Of a stretch of DNA of 64,000 nucleotides, positions 25,621-35,660 are shown in pieces. The notes under the pieces were generated by a model. It had not been told where the DNA came from, did no database searches, and was given only the letters and a program-made list of their open reading frames with translations. Position numbers and translations under genes: made by a program. The DNA comes from Cephalotus follicularis (lineage: Eukaryota > Streptophyta > Magnoliopsida > Oxalidales > Cephalotaceae). The stretch's first letter is position 1. Every line of letters begins with the position of its first letter. Location of the stretch: contig BDDD01000027.1 of assembly GCA_001972305.1 (NCBI GenBank), positions 1-64,000 on the forward strand, read 5' to 3'.

Positions 25621-25735
25621 AGGGGCTCAATGTTTATGCAGCATAAAACAGGGGCTCAATGTTTAGGCAGCATAAAACAGGGGCTCAATGTTTATGCAGC
25701 ATAAAACAGGGGCTCAATGTTTATGCAGCACCTGG
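25621..25735. repeat. 29-bp tandem repeat inside the MULE, about four copies
   Basis: The unit aggggctcaatgtttatgca gcataaaac recurs with a 29-bp period; one copy has tag for tat. Further 'gcagcacctgggtg' variants follow to about 25830. It lies between the two converging genes, where their transcripts would end. Confidence 0.9.
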
Positions 25736-26107
25736 GTGAGCGAAAGATTGCAGCACCCGGTGTTGCATAAAACTGCAGCACATGGGTGCTGCATTTAACA
25801 GCACCTGGATGCTGCATATTAATTGCAACAGGTGTATACTATATTTTTCACAAGTTCAGTTTTACTAATCCATAACCATAATATCAACTATAATACACAA
25901 ATATATAATCCCACAAAGATAATACAATAAATGTGGCTCACAACAAATATCTACAAATTGTGAGTTACAAAAAGTTAACAAAAAGAAGTGACATGCAAAG
26001 CCCAAAAAGAAGTTTCATGTCCGTCACTTAACATCATTTTCTACTACAAGGTATAATATTTAGCACCATTTACTAGGCTGAGCTGTCCTTGGTCGATGAA
26101 GGTTTCT

Positions 26108-28603
26108 TTAGCTTCTTCTAGGAGGCTGAGAAGCTGGTTGTGTTCTCCTGGGTGGCTGTGAAGTTGGGTGGGTCATCCTCATTGGCTGTGAAGCTGTCTG
26201 GGATACCCTGGTTGGCTGTGAAGCTGTCTGGGATACCCTGGTTGGCTGTGAAGCTGTCTGGGTTGTATTGGTTGGCTGAGAAGCTGTCTGGGTTGTATTG
26301 GTTGGCTGAGAAGCTGTCTGGGTTGTATTGGTTGGCTGAGAAGCTGTTTGGGTGGTTCTCCTTAGCTGGGAAGTAAACCTGGTGGTCCTACGAGACTGAG
26401 AAGCTAACTGAATTGTGCTTGGTGGTTGAGATGATGCATAACTGCTGCTTGGAGCATGAGATGTTGTCTGAGATACTGTGGACCTTCTAGTAGTGCCACT
26501 AGATCTTGTAGCCTGCGACAGCAAGTGAATGATTAGTCTGAGATACTGTGGAGTAGATCTTGTACTGTCTTCTAAGAGTTCCAGGCCTCCGTTGCTCATC
26601 AGCACCTCTCTTCCTCGTCTTCCTTGGCCTTCCAGCTTGCTTATGAGTCATTGGAGGTTGAATGAGATCATATCCACAACGTTCCCAATCATCCTACCCT
26701 CTAACAGGATCAATACCAGTTTTATAAGCCAGCAAGTACTTTGATTTGGAGTAATATTCATGCACATAATCTTCAACCCTCCTTCCATCATACATGATAA
26801 CTCTCATGACATGCACACATGGAATCCCACTTATGTCATATCTGTAGCAAGAGCAAGTCTTCAAGCCCAAGTCAACCACATATTGTCCCCTCCCTTGCCC
26901 GACTTCGTATTTATCTCCTCCAGCCCATAGACACTGCCACAACCTTGCTTCATGCTTCAATCTCTCCAATCTGCCTTTGATTTTTGGACAGATAATGCCA
27001 TCATACCTGTCCATTGCAGCGTACCTTTCTTGCATTCTCACCATGTGCTTTTTCCAAATTTCTTCCATCATAGAGATTATTGGCAGTCTCCTTGCCTCCA
27101 AAATCATTGCATTGAAGCTCTCAGCCACATTGTTCACCACACAGTCAGTTTTGGCCCTTGTTCCAAATGCATGCCTGGACCAATGTTTTGGGTGTAGCTT
27201 GTGTAGATAAGCATGCGCTTCAGGATTATACCTCTTAATTGCCTCCATGTTATCTATGAACACTTGCCTCTGAGTGGTCCATAATCTCTCAATCTCGAGA
27301 ACTGCTCTTCATATGACCCTTGTATCTCATCATTTGCTCTTTTTCTTGCCCTATAGCATGTGCTCCGAGAAACTTCACTGCTGAAGTCACTAAGTATGGT
27401 ACTTTTAAATTCATCCAGCTTTCAAGTGGGTTGAATCCTAATTTTGTCCTCATATTGGGTGGCCAACCAAGGTGATTTGACATTCCTATTCTTGGCTGGC
27501 CTAGGACAGTTATGCACATTTTTCAAACTCTTCACCACCATTGTTGGGTCATCTTTCCTCTTTTCACTACCTGAAGCATACATATAAAAGGGACAGGTAA
27601 TGTGCTCATCCTTGTAGCATGTCGCATAAACCTTCCATTTCGCCTTTTGTCTAAAGTTAATGTCATAGCCCTTAACTATTCCATAATTTATGAGTGCTTC
27701 CTTAAACTGTGTGACTGAGCTAAACACCAATCCAACCTTGGGTTGCACAAGTGTTCCAGGCCTGTAGTCATGCTGTCTAGGTTCACTCTCTTCATCAGAC
27801 CCAACTGGTGTGGAGATATTAACTGACTCATTGTCACTGTCATCAGCATTAGCAGCTATATCACCCATATTAGCACCCCTGAACTGATCACATTCTAAAG
27901 TTAGATCTTCAACATTAAAGTCCACATTATTTTCATACAACTCATCATCTTCATTAGCATCAGCTACTCCATCCACACGATCAACATCACCATCTGGTGC
28001 ATACTCATTCTCTTCATCAGAACTACCATTAACATCAGAACTAGCAGCACTCAAACCATCACTATCCTCCCTATCAGCTGCTAAGTCAACACCACCAACA
28101 TGGAAACCAAAGTGGCCACCATCATCATTTCCATCCAAGTCACCACCACTTGTACCAGGAGCATAATTACTTGGACCAGTGACATGTTGGACAGGCTCTG
28201 GAATTTGACAGCCTTCCACTGTATTTTGAAATGAATGCTCCACAAATATCTGAATGGTGTCTGTAGGGAGCTTAAACAATTCCAAAAAAGCACCATCATT
28301 ATCTAGAGGCTTCAAACCATCAGAAAAATTCTTATTTGGTTCTAAATAGTAGAACCTACTGCAGTTATGGACATTGAAGTCCTCACTCATTTGGGCCTTC
28401 AGTTCAGGTAGTGACAACATGTCCAGGTCACACACTGTGGCTTTCATCTTTCCACCTACGTATCTCATGGGTGGATTGTGGGACAAATATCCCCCATAAT
28501 GGAGAATCAATTTCCTTCCACTGGGATCTTTCTGCGAACGTGTCAGCATTGAAGAAAATCTACAAGTGATGCATTGTAATGTCGATAAGCATTCATTACA
28601 CAA
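26108..28603 (-). pseudogene. mudrA-type MULE transposase, inactivated (nonsense codons and lost catalytic core)
   Basis: From the right, 28603-27425 encodes an N-terminal region (RKLILHYGGYLSHNPP, KLSLPEL-like), a long acidic linker and the MuDR DNA-binding domain (FKEALINYGIVKGYDINFRQ ... ITCPFYMYASGS ... WLATQYEDKIR). A TGA at 27422-27424 replaces an expected W codon. The same frame then continues as KLDEFKSTILSDFSSEVSRS ... SYEEQFSRLRDYG before breaking near 27280. The next piece, 27263-26697, begins VFIDNMEAIKRYNPEAHAYL and contains the SWIM zinc finger CSCYRYDISGIPCVHV (about 26811-26855). The DDE core of roughly 200 residues that should lie between is missing. A TAG at 26694-26696 is followed by an AT-hook-like AGRPRKTRKRG. 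The last part is a repeat-rich tail whose frame link is unclear. Confidence 0.85.
26184..26345. repeat. 30-bp tandem repeat in the MULE transposase tail
   Basis: Units of exactly 30 bp, ggctgtgaagctgtctggga taccctggtt and a ggctgagaag variant, recur about five and a half times. On the minus strand they encode a 10-residue repeat, TASQPTNTTQ / TASQPTRVSQ. The period is a multiple of three, so the array can vary without a frameshift. Confidence 0.9.
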
Positions 28604-29334
28604 GCATCGAAAAGAGGAATTAAATCATGTATATTGTAAATGATCCTACTATCGTATTCTAAATATTAGAACAGTTAGTCATGATGGGCTGACATAATTT
28701 ACTCTCGTAAATAATGTTGGTTATCTAGTAACAAGAGAAAACAGAAAGATCAACAGTGCCCCAACATTGAACAATACTCTTGGACATGAGCAGGATGCAA
28801 AATAAAAAAAGCCTAACAAACACTACGAGGACTGTGATAGAAAAACATGTTATTAACTTCAAAATGTATATTGTCTGTGCAGTTAATGCCTAACAAACAC
28901 TACAAGGACCTACCCTTTTGCTCCATTCAAACATCAGGGACCCCAAACCCCAAATCAAAGAAAACAAAATAGGACCTCACTTTTGATCCATGATATTCAA
29001 TAGTGTAAGACATCCAAATCGATTAAAAGCAACAAACCACACAACATTACCAATCGCTTTTTTTTGGGCATAAAACAGAGCACAAAACGAACGTACCTGC
29101 AACAGATTTGTGATGAGATTGATCGACAGCAAATCAAAAACCCTATTGTTGTGTGCTTTCGAAACGATTTGTGATGAGATTGATCACCTTTTTTTAGGGT
29201 TTAGGGTTTGCCCAAATCGATTTATGTGCAACAGATTTTAGGGTTCGTTTGCCCAAATCGATGATTTAATTTAGTCGGGGCGTTATTCGTTGTTATCAAA
29301 GTTGGAATCAGGTCAAATGGGTCGGGTTCATGCC

Positions 29335-29521
29335 GGGTTATCTGGTTATATGGGTATTAAACGGCCAGCTGTCACTTAACGTTTTTTTTGGATGGAAATG
29401 TTGACGGAAGGCAACAGTGATTGACGGGGAGGAGTTTGGGGGCGACTTTAACACGAAAAAAACTTTAGGGACCAACGAGACACAACGTGTATAGTTCAGG
29501 GGGCAAAAATGGATTTAACCC
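29335..29521 (-). repeat. Right terminal inverted repeat of the MULE
   Basis: This is the reverse complement of the left TIR over about 187 bp, and it probably contains the promoter of the transposase gene. A telo-box-like run, tttagggtttagggttt, lies just inside it at about 29195-29212. Confidence 0.93.
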
Positions 29522-29530
29522 TAAAAAGTT

Positions 29531-30104
29531 TGATAATGATAATTTTTATCTTTTTGTATCATTATTTATTATTAAATTCTATCTTTAAATAACTGCTATT
29601 TTCTTATTATCAAATCTCTATATATTACATTATTACTTATTATGGGAAGATGGATGTGAGCTACTGCTTATATCCATTTTGTGAGCAATAAACATAAAAT
29701 AATTAGGGACTTAAAAGAGCGAAAATGTAATTATAACATATGAAAATTACATAACTATTTTTATTTTATGCATATTGTTCACAAAGTGGATACGAACGGT
29801 TGCTTACATCCATTTTTCCTTACTTATAATTTTTTATGTTTTTTTTTTCAAATTTTCCGACTTAGGGGATTTGTCTTCAACTTCGATGATGGACGATTGA
29901 TGTATGATTTGTACATTGAGGAGGTAAACTCCTTCTTTTCCACCTTGTAAATTATAATATATTGAAAGTAAGTGTTGTTATCATATTTTTACCTTTGTAT
30001 GTGTCTCTCAGACACCATTTTTCTTCTTCTAATTTTTATGCTTTTAAATTTAATTGAAGTTGTTGATGCTATGAAATGGAGTTAATGGAATGTGTTGACG
30101 CTAG
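29531..30104. other. AT-rich spacer
   Basis: I see no exon, RNA gene or well-defined repeat between the MULE target duplication and the next MITE. Confidence 0.5.
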
Positions 30105-30273
30105 TAGACCTGTCCATGGGCTTGGGTTCCGTCCGTACATTGGACAGACTTGGACAAAAAAAATTCATCAAACGAGTGGGCTTGGACGAAAAAAATTGGG
30201 CCCGTTAAAAATTGAGTCGGGCTTGGATATTATGTTAAAAATTTAGGTATGGCCCGGTACTATATATAGGTAC

Positions 30274-31415
30274 TTGATATGAGACGCATTCAACGTCAGT
30301 GTTTAAAAAACGCCAAGACGTTTCGCCAAGACTTTTTGGGCCATTAGATTTTAATGACCAAAGAACCTGCAGTCAGCTCCCAGGTCTGCTCATCATAGAA
30401 CATGCTCAATGCTTTTCCTAGTAAGCTCCCAAGTCTGCTCCAGGAAGGCATTGAGCAGTTCTACTCATCATAGGCAAAATGACCTCCCAGGTCTGCTCAA
30501 CATAGAATATGCTCAATACTCAATACTCAATACTCAATGCTCAATGCTTTTCCTAGTCGGCTCTCAGGTCTGCTCAACATAGATCAGGTCTGCTCATCAT
30601 AGGTTTCCTAGTCGACTCCCAAGTCTGCTCATCATAGAACATGCTCAATGCTTTTCCTAGTCTTCCCCAGGTCTGCTCATCAAAGAACATGCTCAATGCT
30701 TTTCCTAGTCGGCTCTCAAGTATGCTCAACAGGTCTGCTCAACCTAGACCATGTGTGCTCAAGGAAGGCAGTGAGCAAGTCTGCTCATCATAGGCAGTCA
30801 TAACAGACCTGATCACTGCCTTCCTTGAGCAGACCTGGTCTCGGTTCAGCAGACCTGGGAGCCGACTAGGAAACCTATGATGAGTAGACATGCTCAATGC
30901 CTTCCTTGAGCAGACATGATCTATGTTGAGCAGACCTGGGAGCAGACTAGGAAAAGCATTGAGCATTGAGCATGTTTTATGTTGAGCAGACCTGGGAGGT
31001 CATTTTTCCTATGATGAGCAGACCTGCTCGATGCCTTCCTGAAGCAGACCTGGTCTAGGTTGAGCAGACCTGTGAGTCAGACCTAGGAGCTAACTAGGAA
31101 AAGCATTGAGCATTGAGAATGTTCTATGTTGAGCAGACCTAGGAACCGACTAGGAATGAGTAGACCAAGGAGCCGACTAAGAAAAGCATTGTGCAATGTA
31201 CATGTTTGCAGGTTGCAGACTAGGCATATGCCAGACTAGGAATGAGCAGCGCTCATGTTAGTAAATGAGCGCTACGCGTGGTCTAAGTTTACCATAAGAA
31301 AGGATTTTTGTAACGCGCTTTTAATCTCAACTGCATGTTCTTTGGTCATTAAAATCGAATGGCCCGAAACATCTTGGCATTTTTAAACACTACCGTTGAA
31401 TACGTCTAATATCAA
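30274..31415. mobile_element. 1.14-kb foldback element with repetitive arms
   Basis: The left terminus ttgatatgagacgcattcaacg pairs with the right terminus, whose reverse complement reads ttgatattagacgtattcaacg. Pairing continues through gtgtttaaaaa.cgccaaga.gtttcg and ggccatt.gattttaatgaccaaagaac. The arms then consist of shuffled short units (gtctgctcatcatagaacatgctcaatgcttttcctagtcggctcccag) in the left half and their reverse complements in the right half. The centre is near 30790. The whole can fold on itself over about 500 bp. No protein is encoded. Confidence 0.85.
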
Positions 31416-31416
31416 N
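31416..31416. other. Ambiguous base (n)
   Basis: The only n in the window sits immediately after the right end of the foldback element, where assembly through a long hairpin is difficult. Confidence 0.99.
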
Positions 31417-31668
31417 TATGTATTTTTACTCATATGTATGATTTTGATACTTTACTAATATATTTTTTTTGATGGATTTATGATTGATTTTATATTTATG
31501 TATTTGTTTTTGTGATTAGGCTGCATTGGTGGGTTTGGACTTTTTGTATTTTGAATGGACCGGGCCTGGACAAAAAATAGGTCTGAATTTAGGGTTTGGG
31601 CCTCACAGGATGGTGTAATTAGCACACCTAGGCCCGTCCCGAACCCGTCCAAGCCCTTCCCATGTCTA

Positions 31669-32957
31669 GATCCTACTACTATGGTGTTGGAGTGGTTATT
31701 GGGCTGTGATATTGTGGAATGTGGCTATTTTGGACATGATGATTTGTGATTTGATTTGTTGTCATTGAACATTTTGAACTTGAAAGAATTTTGTAGCTTT
31801 TATTATGTTGTCTAGATTTTTAAGTTTAGTGTGGGATTTTGAGATTTGTAGATTTGATATCTTTTTATTGTATTGTGAACTTATTAAATTGTCTAGTGGA
31901 TATGTGGCTGAACTATGGATATATGTATATATTAGGCAGGTAGTGTTAAATTAATTGTTGCTAGAACTACTCCAACATGGGAGAAAAAAGCTAAAAATGA
32001 CAAAGTCTCTAATTTCAGGTTCTACCCGGAATATACAAAACTCGAACTATTATTCGGTTTAGGTAACTGAAACCCGAACATTAAGTTCGGTTCGGTTTTA
32101 TTTTCTAACAATTGAATATCCGATACCTGAACTCAAATTGAAATTCAATTCGGTTTTTACCTGAATGAACACCCTTAAATACAACAGATTATCAGGTAGG
32201 AGGTATTCTTATTGAACTCAAATTGAAATTCAATTCAGATTTTACCTTAATGAACACCCTTGAATACAATAGGTAGGTGGTTTTCTTATTGTAATTGTGT
32301 GAGACAAATCTTTGGTGCATTGAACAATTACCCTGTTTGTGCTATAGCATTAATTGATGGTGAATAAAGAAGTTGTTTTTGACAAGAATTATTTCCTTGT
32401 ATTTAATATGTACCGTTGTCAAATTAGTTAGTATGCTAATTTAGCTTGTATCAATGTTTTTATTTAGTTTCATCAACCAAAATACCATAGCTATGACATT
32501 TGCATCATTAAATCTAAGGAATTTAAAATGCCATATATCTCATTTAAAAGGTAATCCAAATATCTTAAAAAACTACAAAAAATTTGTGCAATCTTGTATA
32601 TAACATATGACGGGTTTGATTTGGATATTTGAATATCCACCATGAATAGGGCAATAGACAGATCACAAGTATATATATGATAATTTTTTCTTTTCATAAT
32701 TGAGTATTGGCAAATGTGTTATCTCATCGTAGATGGAAATATATATTTCTCATCACAAGTATATGATAATTTTTTGAGTATTTTCACATCACAAGTATGT
32801 GAATTTATGTATATATAGCATACATGTTATGGAAAATTATATGTTAATTCCTTATGCAAAGCAAAATGAATCCGCATGTCTAATAAAGTAATTAACCCTC
32901 GCTCTTTTTATTAATATTTTAAAATTCAGATGCGACCTCGACCTGAAGAGAGGTTCG
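31669..32957. other. AT-rich spacer with a short tandem duplication
   Basis: No exon is supported. A two-copy 85-bp repeat (separate entry) is the only structure I see. Confidence 0.5.
32129..32298. repeat. 85-bp tandem duplication
   Basis: gaactcaaattgaaattcaa starts at 32129 and again at 32214. Both copies run through gaacaccctt.aatacaa and a 'ttcttatt' end, with several differences and a small deletion in the second. Confidence 0.8.
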
Positions 32958-35660
32958 TGACACGCCCAGACCCAGCCCGACTGGGATCCGCCGTGTCCGC
33001 TACGAGGTCAAGCCTCCCATAAGAGACTCAGCTCGTAGGTTCAGAAGAACAGAAATTCAGAAATACATTTTTAAGCAGAGAATTTCTTCAAAATATAAAG
33101 AAAAACAGGAAAGTTTCTTGAAAAACTTGAAAATAATTCTAACTCTTAAATTTTTACTAAAATCGGGCATGTAGTATTCGTTTATCGGACTATGCCCCCT
33201 GTAAAGAAAAACACAGTTTATAAAAATAGGCTCAGGCCTCAGTAATCACACTCTCGAAGGAGGAAATCAGTAGATATAAATGGGCTCAGCCCTTAGAAAA
33301 CTGTAAATGGGTTCAGCCCTCAGCAGACCACAAGTTAAAACAGAAAACAAGTATGAGTTGGGCTCTGCTTCAACCATATTATCGAAACTTAAAACCTGAA
33401 TAGGGCTTAACCCTTTTAAAGAAAACCAAAACATTTATATAAAAACATAAGTAATGCAGAAATTTAAATATTAATGTCGTGGATGATATACAAGTGTTGC
33501 TCTGGTAGACATGCCCTTGTGGTCTCACCTCAGCAGATAGACTGACTCCAGCTGGCAGAGCACAACGGACTAACCTGTCAGAACTAAAAATAGAAAATAG
33601 ATGAGGGGTTAGTCTACAGGACTAGTGAGATGGAACAAAAGACTCAGCAGAGTTTTGCTCGCAATAAAAATATACTTTTACAGAAATGTATAACAAAAGT
33701 GTAAAACAACTTAAAACAAAATTTCAGAAACATAATCAGAATCCAAAATCTGATTTATAAAATAGATTGAAACAACTTAATATTAACAGAATCAGCAGAA
33801 AGTCAGATCATTTTCTCAAAATAGATTTAATTCCTTTGAAACTCAGATATATATAGTATTTAAAAAAGTTTAAATAGAATAAACATAAAAAAGTTGCCAC
33901 GAGTCTACTAGGCAAGGTTGACGCATGGGCCCCGTCGGACCGAACGCCCAGTAGAAATAGTGGCAATGACACCGTCGTGTCAAAGCATCAGAACAGAAGG
34001 TCATACACGTGCAGACAGTACCTCTCATGGGCATCAGATAAGTAAATAATACAATACCGATATCCCCAGTGCATCATAATATATTATAACAGATTTCAGA
34101 AACACAGAAATCACCAATACTTCAAAACAGATTCAACATATTCAGACAGATACAAAATTCATCAATATTTCAAAACATACTTAAAACAGATTTCAAACAG
34201 ATCCAAAAATCATTTTCTTATCAAATACAGATATATCTGAAAATAGCGTCGTACTATGACTATCATCTTACGAGCATTTGAAAACATTAAAAGAAAGTTT
34301 TCAGATATTAAAATTTAAACATCTTTCAGAAACAGAGTAGTAATCATTCAAATACAGAAATACTTAAGCGAAAATGTTCAAACATTCAACCCAATTAAAA
34401 GAACTTCAGAGTAAAAAGGTTAAAGAAAGCGTTCCACTCACAGAACAGACGAGCAAGTCCCTCGACGGGTCGTCTCCAAGGCTGACCTCAACAGCAGGAT
34501 CCTCTACCAACAGACAGACAGACAACAGACTATCAGACTCAAACACGTACTAAGACATGAAAAGCTTTATGCAATGAAATGCATGCAGATGTCAGAAAAC
34601 CATAACTACCTATGCGGTCAATAGTAGCAGAAGTCCGATTATTAAAAATATTCTTTAAACCTTTAAGTAAACACACTTTCGAAATCATTTAAAACTAGTC
34701 CAAGTGATTGTCCAGGTTATCCAATTCGAATTGAATACATGATTCAAGTTCATAATATAACAGAAACAGATACAGAATTACAGAATTCAACGGAAAACAG
34801 AATCAACAGAACATAGTTCAGAGTTTACCGAAATCGGAAGGAACGGAGCACAGAGCCATAATCTCAGAACGGATCACCTCCACGCAGAAAACGGAGTCGA
34901 AAAGCTAGACGCGTCTGAAACGCGCTGTCGGAGGCTACCAGTGTATGGGCCCACGCGTAGCCGCTAGCCTGCCCGTGTCAGCCACTCGCAGTCGCCGGTT
35001 AGCCGCAAAGAAAGTCGCATCTGGTGCGCCGGAGGACGAGGATCACAAATCTGGGGCGTGTTGGTCACGGCGTCGCCGTATCTGGCCAAAACGGGCGCGT
35101 TTGACGGCGGCTGACTTCACCGCCGATCTGCGCTACCGGCGTTGCCATGGGCCGGGGCTAGTCGCGTTCGAACAGCCGTGACGCCAGGATGAAGAATCTG
35201 GGCTCGCCTTGCCGTGACGGTCATCGGAGACGGCGGATCGAGGCAAAACAGAGCCGGAGGAAAAAACAGTCACTGTGCGAGCACGGCGCGGTTGCCGGCG
35301 CGGGGGAGGGGTGAGGCGTGCTCAGGAGGATGAGGCGGTCCCGCCGGTGCCATATCGACAGTGACGTCAGCAGAGGTAGCAGAGAGAGAGAGAGAGAGAG
35401 ATAGAGAGAGAAAGGCAAAAATTATAAAAAAAATGGCATTTCTCAAATATATATAATCAAAAGGAACTGGGTTTTGCCCATAATTTAACCGATACAGACA
35501 AAAATTGGATATTTAGGACATAACACTTGGCCTATTTTCTGAATTCAGCAGTCTTTTCAGTAAAACATCATTTCATTTATAATAAAGAACATTATTTGTT
35601 ATGCAGAAAAATCATTAGAATAAATCACAAAAAATTATTAATATCGTGATGCATGTGTCA
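32958..35660. mobile_element. LTR-like element, about 2.7 kb, boundaries tentative
   Basis: A left edge tgacacgcccagaccc at 32958 and a right edge gcatgtgtca at 35660 give TG...CA with short inverted ends, in the style of long gypsy LTRs and of the 13920 element. The interior has an A-rich part with many 'cagaaa' phrases and a GC-rich part (34850-35400). No pol was found. The five-base flanks (gttcg and tggaa) do not match, so I could not confirm a target duplication. Confidence 0.4.
35380..35411. repeat. (AG)n microsatellite
   Basis: About 15 AG units with one 'at' interruption lie at the end of the GC-rich part of the LTR-like block. Confidence 0.9.

Larger units (their letters stand above)
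24175..29521. mobile_element. Mutator-like element (MULE), 5347 bp, complete ends, two inward-facing genes
   Basis: Both ends carry the same inverted repeat: gggttaaatccatttttgcc... at 24175 and its reverse complement ending at 29521. The exact 9-bp target duplication taaaaagtt flanks it at 24166-24174 and 29522-29530, the MULE signature. A rightward GRF zinc-finger gene starts near the left TIR and a leftward mudrA-type transposase starts near the right TIR; they converge, as mudrB and mudrA do in maize MuDR. Both genes are broken here, so this copy cannot move by itself. The near-identical TIRs and intact target duplication suggest a fairly recent insertion. Confidence 0.93.
30105..31668. 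mobile_element. hAT-like MITE carrying a nested foldback element
   Basis: The left end tagacctgtccatgggcttgg pairs with the right end ccaagcccttcccatgtcta (ending 31668), a known style of hAT MITE terminus. Further inside, 'ggcccggtac' and 'ggaccgggcctgg' are also matched. The eight flanking bases, gacgctag and gatcctac, agree at five positions, so the target duplication is weak. Positions 30274-31415 interrupt it. Confidence 0.6.

Noticed and set aside
27289-27519. 76-residue minus frame overlapping the transposase
   Set aside because: At first it suggested a frameshift, but the original transposase frame continues through this region after a single TGA codon, so this is a shadow frame.
30739-30966. 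75-residue frame with repeated LPSLLPGLLN phrases
   Set aside because: It is a chance frame through the repeat units of the foldback element.
34945-35181. 78-residue GC-rich plus frame
   Set aside because: It lies in the GC-rich part of the LTR-like block with no domain or start context.
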